A stretch of DNA of 64,000 nucleotides, taken from the NCBI RefSeq assembly GCF_020379485.1, contig NC_063446.1, forward strand, positions 20,362,610 to 20,426,609, written 5' to 3'. The notes below the pieces were generated by a model. That model worked only from the letters and a program-made list of their open reading frames with translations, was not told the origin of the DNA and did no database searches. Every line of letters begins with the position of its first letter. The stretch's first letter is position 1. Origin of the DNA: Brassica napus (lineage: Eukaryota > Streptophyta > Magnoliopsida > Brassicales > Brassicaceae). Below are positions 12,466 to 22,697 of this stretch, piece by piece. The position numbers were made by a program, and so were the translations under genes.

Positions 12466-13252
12466 TCTTATATATTAAAACAGAAGTCACAACCTTGATT
12501 CATGTGTGATATTTTTAAAAATGGACCTAATGGACCTATTCTTATAAAGACATGTTACATTTAATCTCTAATCTTATCATTTAAATTTTGGGCCTACCAG
12601 AAATTTTTATTGGGTTATCAATAATTAGATTTAAACAATAGATGATCCATTGGATTTATAGATAGTATAAATTAAATAGATATTGATCTAGTTTAGATGG
12701 TAGACGACAAAAAAAAATTAAATAGATATAATTTAATGTTTTAATACTATACCTTTATATGTTAAATATTTAAATATTTGTCGATGTTAACTTTTAAAAT
12801 TATAAATATTTTTTTTAAATGAAAAAAATCATATTATCTAACAATGATTAATCTTTATTACCTTAAACCAATGAAAATAAAATTTAAACTATAACGTTTA
12901 TTTTAAAAATTATACAAAAACTAAATGTTTAATTTTTAAAAAACTTTCTAAATTTGTGAAATGTTACGATATTTCTGAATATGACAATAAAACAATATTT
13001 TACTAATATTTATATATATAGTTATGATATTAATAATGAAATAATAATCCAAAAATATATATATATAAGAAGATACAAATACATGTGAAAGTTTGAAACA
13101 ATCAATTCAATGAAGAAATATGCCGTAAGCTTATAATGTTTTAAAAATTGATAGACACATAGATATTATAATATATACCAATTTAGAATTGAAAAAAAAA
13201 TATTTATATTAAATAAAAAAAAATCTGCGCGGTTGCGCGGATCGAGATCTAG
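12466..13252 (+). mobile_element. Helitron 4 (787 bp, non-autonomous)
   Basis: The 5' end is TCTTATATATTAAAACAGAA. The 3' end is TCTGCGCGGTTGCGCGGATC followed by GAGATCTAG. The GCGCGG/GCGCGG region can fold just upstream of CTAG. Most of it is repeated as a 5'-truncated copy at 15728-16419. It contains micro-insertion 3. Confidence 0.75.
12670..12729. repeat. Micro-insertion 3 inside Helitron 4
   Basis: Perfect 14-bp duplication AATTAAATAGATAT (12670-12683, 12716-12729) around a 32-bp insert that ends GACGAC plus an A run. The related Helitron copy near 15826-15845 lacks the insert and shows a single copy of the target. Confidence 0.7.
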
Positions 13253-13322
13253 TTATTTCATTTATATTTCCTAAATAATGGTTATATCATTTATTTAAGT
13301 AACATAATAATTCAATAATAGC

Positions 13323-13366
<44 letters not shown>

Positions 13367-14152
13367 GTTATACATTGTAAAATAAATATAATAACAAAAA
13401 TAATTTTGAAAATGTTCAAAATATATGTTATCTAAATAAAAATGCTTAACACTAATTTTGACAACAAATTTAAACTGATTATAATATAAACTCAATATAG
13501 TGAAACCTCTATAAATTAATAATGTTGGGACTAGACCAAAACTATAATTTTTTTATTAATTTATAGAGATATTAATTTATCGATATACTAATTGAACCAA
13601 AAACTCGATTTGGGACTATAAAATTATATTATTTTATAGAGATTTTTAGTGTATATTAATTTATAGAGTATTAATTTAAAAAGTTTATACTGTAATTAAC
13701 AAGATAAATTACACAAAAAAATACAATAAAATTAATTAAGCTATATAAAAAGGAGTAATATGATCAAGACATATTTATTGTTCTTAATTATTTTATATTT
13801 CTTATTTTCTCTATCAAAATTTTCTAGAAAGGTCATAATTTCATAAAATTGCAAACTAATGAACTTTAAAATTTGGATTAAAAGATAATTTAAAATTTGA
13901 ATTAAAAGATAAAAATTATGAAACTAGAACAATTTAAATCAAATAGGATTATATATCGGTTATCCATCGAATTATCGGATCACCGGATTAACCGGTTTGA
14001 CAGCGGGTTCGGGTCAAATTTAAAAGGACTGATTTAAATAAAAAAAATATTTTAAATACACAAAATTCTTACAAATTAACAAAATATTTGTTAAGTTATT
14101 AGTTGAATTTTTATCATAAAATATTATGCAAGCATAGGTCAAGATCTAGTTG
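13253..14152. other. AT-rich DNA with (TA)n and a Helitron-like 3' end
   Basis: A (TA)n microsatellite of about 37 bp lies at 13327-13363. At 13505-13690 the word ATTTATAGAG/TTAATTTATAGA recurs in both orientations. GGTCAAGATCTAG ends at 14149 and is a Helitron-type 3' end with a weak hairpin. A TC-starting 5' end follows at about 14153. Confidence 0.4.
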
Positions 14153-14659
14153 TCAATTAAAACAGAGTGATTTCTTAAATACACAAAACAGATCGCCACT
14201 CTCATGACTATACGCAGGGATGTAGTTATCGAAACTTTAAGTTGGATTCTGATTATATCATTCATGCCTCACTCTAGTTTAGTTATGAGAAGATATGGCA
14301 TGGGTTTGTAACATTTTAAATATCTAATGGTAAGAACATATTATTTGTTTAATTTTGGAATACAATTATTGATATTATTAAAAATATAAATTTTATCTCA
14401 CTATATTTTTTTTAATATAGAGTTTAAAATCTCACTGTATGAATTTGACTTTGTTTAAATCAAGAAGCAGAAGAAAGGAAAAATATGATTTACGTAATGA
14501 ACAACTATAGTTTATACACTTTGTCAAAAGAAAAATTAAAACTATACTTTATACACAATCTAAAAATGATTTTTGTAATGAGCAACCATACTTTATAGTT
14601 TATACGCAATGAGCAACTATATTTATTCACGCACTGTGTCTAAAGAGACCATCATATCA

Positions 14660-15619
14660 GTTTCACGATAGGGACTTGCAGATTGCACCAAAAGTTTCAA
14701 TATTTTTAGAAGTTTTGATGTGTAGTGAGCAGTGGCTGAAGGCTGATATTAAGTTCTGTGAAAACGTCCAAACGAATGAGCATGTTCTAGTGGAAGTTGA
14801 AATGCTCGACAAGCTTGAGAAAGGTATGTTTTTATTTCTCTTAGTTCTTTTAACATATTATTTGTTTGTTTGTGCATTTACTTATTGTTTTATTTGTCGT
14901 TTCAGAGTTCGGGAGTGTAAGGATTGAATACTGAAGATTGCTCTTGAAGTCTGAAGTATTTTTGTTTTTGTTTTGATTTTGGCTTTGGTTTTTTTTATTT
15001 TCGGCTTTGGTCTCATTAGAGATGTGTTCTGCTTTGACAGTTGCTTTTAAGTTTTATTATGAACAAGTTTGATTTACATTGAAGTTTAATAAAGGTTCTT
15101 TGGAGTTTCTCATTTCTTTGTACATGTTTATTAATGGTTGTGTTATTCAGGTTCTGTGATGTGTAAGATGGTTGTGTTATTCAGGTTCTTTGAAGTATGT
15201 TTCAGGTTGTGTTTGCACGGGAACGAGAAATGGGTTAGTGTTGCCAGCGTCTGTTTTGGATCATGTTAACAGAGTCTACAAGTGTGTTTTGGATCATGTT
15301 AACAAAGTCTACAAGTGTTTTACTTTGTATTGTCCTTTAAGCATTACAGTGTCTCTGTAAGTGTTCCATGTAGTAAAAATGCAGGTGTATGGAACTTTCG
15401 GGTATTATGAGTGGTATGGATACCCGAAACCCGATTCAGAACCGAACCCGAAAATTAAATGGGTTCAACCGGGTTTAAGATGTGTTATCAAATCCGAACC
15501 GAATGCGACAAACCCTGAAATTTTATAATAACTGAATGGGGTTGTTTTTTGTAAACCCAAAAATCAAAACCCGATTATAACCGACCCGAACTCGATGGTC
15601 ACCCGATTGGCTAGGCCTA
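14660..15619 (+). mobile_element. hAT element relic (3' part)
   Basis: A transposase tail (14680-14934) is followed by a T/G-rich 3' UTR-like part, then by a subterminal zone full of CCGAACC/ACCCGA words (15420-15605), and ends GGCTAGGCCTA at 15619. The same order of parts occurs in the non-autonomous hAT element at 27789-28548. A 33-bp unit is tandemly duplicated at 15253-15318. The left end is not identified. Confidence 0.5.
14680..14934 (+). pseudogene. hAT (RICESLEEPER-type) transposase C-terminus
   Basis: The frame reads 'VLMCSEQWLKADI', 'VLVEVEMLDKLEK', then (after a putative intron 14824-14905, GT-AG) 'EFGSVRIEY' and a TGA at 14932-14934. This is the end of zinc-finger BED/hAT dimerisation proteins, where a '(V)EALMC..WLK' helix is followed by an acidic tail. 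The catalytic and BED regions are missing, so it cannot act. The identification is by pattern. Confidence 0.5.
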
Positions 15620-15643
15620 TCACCCATTAATAACAATCATTTA

Positions 15644-15727
15644 TTAGTATTATATAAGTTGGCATTTTTAAGAGATTTGATTAGACCAAGAATATACGAA
15701 CTTCCAAAATTATACGATTATATTCCT
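15644..15727. repeat. 84-bp direct repeat, left copy
   Basis: Matches 16420-16503 with about 2 mismatches. The two copies bracket a truncated Helitron. Confidence 0.85.
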
Positions 15728-16419
15728 AAAGAATAGATGATCCATTGGATTTATAGAATAGATGATTTTATTGGGTTATCAATAATTGGCTTTAAGGAAT
15801 AGATGATCCATTGGATTTATAGATAGTATAAATTAAATAAATATAATTTACTGTTGAAATACTATACCTCCATATGTTAAATATTTAAATATTTTTCGAT
15901 CTTAACTTTTAAATTTATAAAGATTTTTTTTTTAAAATAACAAAAATCATATTATCTAACAATGATTCATCTTTACTACCTTAAACCAATGAAACTAAAT
16001 TTAAAACTATAAAGTTTATTTTAAAAATTAAACAAAAACTAAATGTTTAATTATTTACTCAATAATATAAATATATGAAGCGAAAAGTTTAATTTTTTAA
16101 AAACTTTCTAAATTTGTGAAATGTTACAATATCTTTGAATATGACAATAAGAAAATATTTTACTAATCTTTATATATATAGTTACGATTTTAATAATGAA
16201 ATAATAATCCAAATATATATATATATATAAGAAGATACAAATACATGTGAAAGTTTAAAACAATCTATTCAATGAAAAAAATATATCGTAAACTTATTAT
16301 GTTTTAAAAATTGATAGACATATATATTATAATATATACCAATTTAGAATTGAAACAAAATATTTATATAAAAATAAATAAAAACAAAAATCTGCGCGGT
16401 TGCGCGGATCAAGTTCTAG
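15728..16419 (+). mobile_element. 5'-truncated Helitron copy
   Basis: It is homologous by eye to 12595-13252 of Helitron 4: the GGGTTATCAATAATT and ATGATCCATTGGATTTATAG blocks, then the TCTGCGCGGTTGCGCGGATC end with CTAG at 16416-16419. The 5' TC end is missing. A block of about 25 bp (AATAGATGATCCATTGGATT...) occurs twice at its left side. It lacks the micro-insertion found in Helitron 4. Confidence 0.7.
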
Positions 16420-16503
16420 TTAGTATTATATAACTTGGCATTTTTAAAAGATTTGATTAGACCAAGAATATACGAACTTCCAAAATTATACGATTATATT
16501 CCT
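16420..16503. repeat. 84-bp direct repeat, right copy
   Basis: Starts directly after the Helitron CTAG. See the left copy at 15644-15727. Confidence 0.85.
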
Positions 16504-17341
16504 GATAAAGTAAACTAGAGAAGTTATTTTTTGCGTTTAAAAAAGAAATATATTAGCTTTGGATAATTCCAAGCAATTTATATATTTTGCATTTTTAAGA
16601 TACTAGCTACCTATAAAAATAAGTATACAATTATGGCTTAGATATTTTTTGGATACTTAAATATTTTGATTCAGGTCGGGTACGATTCCATTTATTTTGA
16701 TATTAAATTTTTGGACAATTGTAAAAAAATTTCGGTGTGGTTCAGGTTTGGTACAACTTTTACGGATCGGATGCGGTTCTTCGAATACAGATTTTTGACT
16801 GAAGCTAATCAAAACTTAACAAATGCATAACAAAATATTTATAAAGTTTCAAAATTGTCTATTTTAAATAGAAATAATTTACGCGGATCAAAATCTAGTT
16901 ATATTTAAATAAACACTTACAACATTGAATTAAAATTATTGGATGTATATATACATATTTATATCTGTTAGTCCACATAATTTTTTTTTATTTTTATTTT
17001 ATATGCAGTAGTAGATTGTAACTAAACAAAAAAAAAAAATCTGCATGTCATAAAATATACATTTTATATCACAACAATTAAAAGCTGTTTTGACATTTTT
17101 CAGGCGAATCAAAAAAACGTATGAAACTTTTTATTATATTATATACTTTACTTCTTTTTAAAAAAATTGTCCCCTTTTGATATTGAAATAGATTTAAAAA
17201 GAAAAATGAATGTGTGCGTCTGTGTGTTTAAAGAAGAGAAAGATGGCGTATAGTGACCGCTCTGTTAAAAGTTAAAACCCAGACGAAACCTCCGATCGCC
17301 TTCCTCTAAATACACCTATACAGGGCTTTTATCATCCCTCG
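16504..17341. other. Intergenic DNA and UPL5 upstream region
   Basis: 16660-16800 has GGTTCGGGT/TTCGGT-like words of the hAT subterminal type. ACGCGGATCAAAATCTAG ends at 16898 and resembles another Helitron 3' end. About 17200-17341 is less AT-rich and is the likely UPL5 promoter and 5' UTR. No clear TATA box was identified. Confidence 0.35.
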
Positions 17342-20132
17342 ATGACTCTAAGCCGTTACTCCGACAACCACAAACGGAAATTCGACGATAACGGCGTTGA
17401 TAATAATATCCTCCACAAGATGAAGAGGCACGAGGTCGACGCCGATCACACCTCCCCGTCGCAGCAACCGTTCAATCCTTGGAGATCCGATGAGAATTCC
17501 CCCCAGAACCGGTACGAGTGCTCTTCCTCCTCCTCCTCCACCTCCTCCTCCACTGAGTCGTCAACTCGCTCCGAGTCAACTCGGTTGCAGCTCTTCGTGA
17601 GGATGGTGTCCGGAGGGAAGACGATCGTGATCCAGGCGGATAAGAGCGACACGGTGGAGAATCTCCACCAGAGAATCGAGCTGAAGACCAAGATTCCGGT
17701 GAATGAGCAGCGTGTAATCTACAAAGGGAAGCAGCTACAGGACGAGCGCCCCTTGAGCTACTACTCCATCCCGCAAGACTCGTCTCTCCACCTCGTTGGC
17801 CGTATGCGTAGCACAGATCACCCCGTGGCTTGCCGAGTTGTTGATGACATCATGTACATTGTCTCTCGAATGCACAGCGGAGGAGGAGGCGAGAACGACA
17901 ACCTCCCTCGCGGGATGTCTATCAACGAGAAGCTTTCTTCTTTCTTCTCCGCGATTCCTAGGGAAAGCGGCGGCGATGATAATTCTTATATCGATTCTAC
18001 TGAGAAATATCTTACAATATTCACAAACTCTTCGGTGCCAGCTTCTCTCGTCATGCTATATACTTCTCCCTTAAAAGCTAACAAATCATGTGGGGAGAGT
18101 TCGATTAAGCTCTTCTTGAATAGCTGCTTAGCATTGCCTGATGAGCAGCAGAGCTGTTGTTTACCCGTTGTGTTGGAGTTTTGTAGATTGCTTAGGAGAG
18201 TGTGCCCTCACAACAGCCTTTACGGATCGTGCCGGAACACTCTGGGATCGTTGCTGGAAACTGTTCAGGAGCTTGTTGATAAGTCTGGCACAGAGTTCAC
18301 TAGTTTACATTATAGATTGTTGACTGTTGGGGAAGAGATTTTACCTTGTTTAAGCGAGTTAGCTGATCTTATGGAGCAGCAGTTGTATGATGATAACTTA
18401 GGGCCTAGTTTGTATGACGTTCAGAAGTTCTCTTCCTTTTGGAGACCCTTGAGGTACGCTATTGATTTCCAGCTCTCTAGCTTAATCCCCTTTGCTTTGC
18501 CTCTGAGAAGTACAGTTTTGGAAGCCGAGGTGGCGCGGATTTGTCAGATATTTGGAAGGTTGTTGACTACAATGCATATCTGTATCTTGAGAATCGAGTC
18601 TTCGTTGGGTGGGAGAGGAGTTGCCAACACTGAAGCTATGCCTTTGAAGTGGGGTCAGTATCTTAATATTCTGAAGATTGTCAGTTCAATGTCTGAACTC
18701 TATCAAGGTGGTAAGGAAAAGGTTGTTAGTCTTATTAACTCCAGGAAGGTTCCCTTCTGCGCTCTCATTCTGAAGTTTGTGAAGAGAGGGGATGATCATG
18801 GGTGGATCTCTGAGTACAGGGAAGCTACAACCTTTGAATGTAGGAGGCATTTGGCGATGATGTTGTTTCCTGACGGTAAAGAAGACTATTCGGAGATGCA
18901 CGAAATGCTCATTGATCGGTCCCAAGTGTTAAAAGAATCGTATGAGTACATATCACAAGCAAGCCCAGGGGGGCTTCATGGTGCACTGTTTATGGAATTC
19001 AAGAATGAGGAAGCTACAGGTCCTGGTGTGTTGAGAGAATGGTTCTACTTGGTGTGTCAGGAGATATTTAGTCCTGGAGGAACCCTCTTCCTTCGATCGC
19101 CTGATGATTTCAGAAGATTCTCTCCTAATCCAGGTTAAGCTTTGCTGCTAAGGATGCTACTCTTTGCTCTGCAATGATATAAATTGATGTTTTTTGTTTT
19201 GTTTTACATTCAGCATCCAAGGTGGAACAATTGCATCTTGGGTACTTCAAGTTCGCTGGTCGTGTGATTGCTTTAGCTTTGATGCACAAAGTTCAAGTGG
19301 GGGTGCTATTCGACCGTGTCTTCTACCTACAGTTGACCAACCAGACAATCTCTTTGGAAGATATCAAGGATACGGACCGAGTCATCTACAACAGCTGCAA
19401 ACAGATTCTAGAGATGGATCCAGTGTTTTTCGATTCAAACGCAGGTCTCGGTCTGAACTTTGTGTTGGAAACAGAGGAGCTAGGAAAAAGGGAGACAAAA
19501 GAGCTAATTAAAGACGGGAAGTCCACAGCTGTTGACAGCAAGAACAGGGAGGAATACGTCAAGCTCCTAATCAGTGAACGATTTGTCACATCAGTGTCCG
19601 AGCTAGTAGAGAAATTTTCAGAGGGCTTCTCTGATATACTTTCAGTTCCTATACAGTCTTTCTTCCGTCACTTAGATCTAGAGGATTTTGATGGGATGCT
19701 TCGTGGAGGAGAGAACCAGATAAGCGTAGATGATTGGAAAGCGCATACAGAATACAACGGGTTCAAAGAAACCGACCGCCAAATAGACTGGTTCTGGAAG
19801 GTAAGAAACACTTGAAAGCTCGACTTTGTTTTTAAACCAATCTCTTTAACCGGAGTTTTTCTTTGTAGATTCTGAGGAAGATGACAGAGGAAGAACGGAG
19901 GAGTGTACTCTTCTTTTGGACATCCAATAAGTTCATACCGTTGGAAGGGTTTAGAGGGTTGTCATCAAAGCTTTATATCTACAGGTTACATGAAGCTAAT
20001 GATCGTCTTCCAACGTCTCATACTTGCTTTTACCGTCTCTGTTTACCAAAGTACCCGACGATGGGTCTCATGGAACAGCGACTAAGGTTCATCACTCAAG
20101 ATCATGTCAGCTCCAGTTTCGGTAAATGGTGA
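17342..20132 (+). CDS. UPL5: HECT-type E3 ubiquitin ligase UPL5 (3 exons)
   Basis: Exons are 17342-19133, 19214-19800 and 19869-20132, joined by GT-AG introns in matching phases (1, then 0), giving 880 aa, close to Arabidopsis UPL5. Residues 1-80 are basic then Ser-rich. Residues 81-156 form a ubiquitin-like domain ('LQLFVRMVSGGKTIVI', 'IYKGKQLQDERPLSYYSI'). The HECT domain fills roughly residues 500-880, with the thioester cysteine in 'LPTSHTCFYRL' at Cys846 (codon 20025-20027). HECT ligases take ubiquitin from an E2 onto this cysteine and pass it to substrate. Arabidopsis UPL5 is known to target the senescence factor WRKY53. All key parts are intact, so it is probably functional. The long first exon and N-terminal UBL separate it from UPL1-4, UPL6 and UPL7. 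Confidence 0.95.
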
Positions 20133-20147
20133 CTAAATTATCAAAGT

Positions 20148-20151
<4 letters not shown>

Positions 20152-20188
<37 letters not shown>
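20152..20188. repeat. (CT)n microsatellite in UPL5 3' region
   Basis: About 18 uninterrupted TC units begin about 20 bases after the UPL5 stop codon and probably lie in its 3' UTR. Likely length-polymorphic. Confidence 0.9.
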
Positions 20189-20191
<3 letters not shown>

Positions 20192-20552
20192 CTTTAGGTT
20201 CTTAGGTTGGTGCTTTTGGTGTATATATCATTTATGGTCAGCCTCTGTTTATGACCGGGAGAGAGAGGTGAAACCTTTCTTTAACTTCTGCTTCTGCTTC
20301 TTTAACTTGAGGATAATTAATTAATTTTATGGTAGGGGGGAATGAAAAGTTTTAAAAAAAAAACACTGTTTCACTTTCATCATAGACAAGATACAAAACA
20401 AAATCCCATGATTTATTTATTTTAATTAAACATTACAATAATCATACTCGCACCTGAAGTGTTTTATTATTTTCCCAATCTCATCATTACCTTCGTAAAA
20501 CATAGGATTCAGCACACACAAAAACACAAGAAATGTTCTTTAAAAAAGCAGT

Positions 20553-21054
20553 CTATTCTGTCTTCACTTCACCAGTTTTCTCCTCCTCTGCCGTCGGCTT
20601 AACATCCTTCTCCCCGACAGCTACTGGAACTTCTACCTGTTTCTCATCTTTAACCGGAGCTGTCTCGGAGCCATCAGCTTGAACAGTTTCCTTAGGCGTC
20701 TCGGTGGTCGCCTCCTCTTCTGTGTTTGGTACTATCTTCTCAGCCTGCGGTAAGAAATCGACTTGAGCTTTTGCTTCGTGAGTCATAAACTCATATGACA
20801 GCCTTTGTATTGATGAACAACTAATTATTGTCAGTTATTTATCATCGATAATTGAATGCTCTCATGTGTAGACTTTATAAACTGATGGTATATAATCTTT
20901 AGTTACCAAATACAAAATATTGCACGAACATGTTTCTTTGTCTGAACCTGCTATATAATATATATTTTGAAGATTTTTACGTGCCAAGTACCAAAATATA
21001 TAGTTTATATACGATTTAGTGGAAAATAAATAAGATTACCTCAACACCAGCCAT
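20553..21054 (-). CDS. Small acidic Glu/Thr/Val-rich protein (2 exons)
   Basis: Exon 1 is 21054-21040 (ATG, five codons, 'MAGVE'), the intron is 21039-20790 (GT...AG on the minus strand), and exon 2 is 20789-20553 ending in TAG, for 83 aa. Exon 2 alone also has an ATG (20786), but the two-exon model keeps phase and places a TATA box at a sensible distance from the start. The product is very acidic and low-complexity, rich in Glu, Lys, Thr, Val and Pro, with no membrane segment and no domain I recognise. It is probably disordered. Its place directly beside UPL5, tail-to-tail, fits the small unknown gene next to UPL5 in Arabidopsis (At4g12580 from memory). Function unknown. Confidence 0.7.
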
Positions 21055-21150
21055 CTGAAGCAGATATATGAACAAAGGGAAGATGGAGTGTGTATATATT
21101 TAGAAAAGGATGGAGAGTTGTGAGTTGTGTTGTGCGAGGAGAAGGATGGC

Positions 21151-21160
21151 ATTTATAGAC
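21151..21160 (-). promoter_or_regulatory. TATA box of the small acidic-protein gene
   Basis: GTCTATAAAT on the minus strand lies about 100 bp upstream of the ATG at 21054 and is followed by a CT/AC-rich leader, as in many plant promoters. Confidence 0.5.
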
Positions 21161-21190
21161 TTGATTGATCTTCAAGAAAAAAAAAGTGAA

Positions 21191-21337
21191 AATATTAAAT
21201 AAAATAGGGGGCTTTGTTGTTTATCAGGCCCATTTGGGTTCCTGTTGGGTTTTTGTTGTTTATTTATTTCCTTGTATCAGAAAACCAAAAAAAAATGATT
21301 AATGAAAACCCTTTTTCAAAAAATATTAAATAAAATA
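21191..21337. repeat. 115-bp insertion with 16-bp duplication
   Basis: AATATTAAATAAAATA occurs at 21191-21206 and 21322-21337. The 115 bases between contain GTTTTTGTTGTTTATTTATT and end CCCTTTTTCAAAA. The layout resembles a short retroinsertion. It sits in the upstream region of the small acidic-protein gene. Confidence 0.45.
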
Positions 21338-21956
21338 AAAATAAAAACTGTTGAGCATATTGATGTGTCATATCTGCAGGCAGGAACATCAGTAAAGTAA
21401 TGTAAAACTATATTATGATGCATTGATGCCTAAAGTGTTTATGTGTGGCCGCGTGGAGAAACCCGTTATTATCATATATACAGTATTTTTATAAATAATA
21501 ATATTGAAATCATAACTTTGTTAATTTAGTGGGATGTTCATTTATATTAACTGAATTAAAACTTAATCAGTAATCATTTTTTACGAATTTATCAATATAT
21601 TAATTTCGTAAATATTTATCTATAGGGCTTTATGACACTAACAAATAACAATCTAATACTCATTTTTCTGATAAGTTTGAGGTTTGTTTTTTAATTATGA
21701 GATCTCATATAAAGTAACTTGGAACTTGTCTCAATCTGTGAAGTGTCGGATATTGTTATCATTTACAGTGAATGGTCGGTTATCCAAACAGGAAATGGCC
21801 TATAACATAGCTACAGCATCAAGGCAAGATTGTTTTTTACCAATATATGTTTTTTGATGTTATAAAATCTCAATTACGTCTAAATCAATATAGTATAAAG
21901 TATGTTAAATGGATTAGCTCACCATTATGTGTGGTGGTACCCTTGGACATCTGGTA
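21338..21956. other. AT-rich intergenic DNA
   Basis: Nothing recognised on either strand. Confidence 0.4.
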
Positions 21957-22697
21957 TAGACGACTAGGGGGTAGTTTACCCCATATCCGAATCCGATCTG
22001 AAAAATTTGAACCGAAATCCGAATCAAAGTAGCAAAATATCCGGATGGATATTGAATTAGGAGATAACCGAACATATGCATTACTAACCTTATATATAAC
22101 CGACCATATATATAATCCGAACCCGAACAGATAATATCCAAATCTGAATAGATATCCGAAGATAACCGAACATATGTATTACTAATTAACCTTATATTTC
22201 TAGTTTATATCTCTCATTTTATTTAAAATATTTATATTGATACTACACATATTTTAAGTTCATATAATATACATATAATTATGGAGAAAATGATTTGCTA
22301 CTCACTTAAAATATATGTCAAGTTTTTTGTTTCAAGAATTAATAAAAGTTACATCCGAAATTTAAAAACAATAACCAAATTAGTGTCTTTTCAGTTTTAC
22401 AATGTTATGTCCAAATCTATTAATCATTCAATTTATTAAAAAATAAAAAATCAGATAAGTGAAAGTTATATTTTTAAATACAAAAAACTTGAAAAATAAA
22501 ATTTTAATTTTTTTTATTTCAAAATCCAAATATCTGAACCGATCCGAAATAATCGAATCCGAAGTAAACATACCCGAATCCGACCCGAAGTACAGAAATA
22601 CCCGAACGGGTTCTACACCTCTATACAGTAATACCCAAAAATCTGAAATACTCGATCCGAACCCGAACGGATACCAAACGCCCACCCCTATGACGAC
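21957..22697. mobile_element. Non-autonomous hAT element, 726 bp
   Basis: The element (21965-22690) starts TAGGGGGTAG and ends CGCCCACCCCTA, so its ends are imperfect inverted repeats of TAGGGGTGGGCG. The flanks are TAGACGAC (21957-21964) and TGACGAC (22691-22697), i.e. an 8-bp duplication with one base lost on the right. Both subterminal zones are filled with CCGAA/ACCCGA words, which probably acted as transposase-binding sites. No coding capacity. Confidence 0.65.

Noticed and set aside
13327..13363. Replication origin or matrix attachment site at (TA)n
   Set aside because: A simple microsatellite in AT-rich transposon DNA. Nothing else supports such a role.
17446..17691. Minus-strand and alternative-frame ORFs across UPL5 exon 1
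   Set aside because: They are shadows of the UPL5 coding frame and show no domain.
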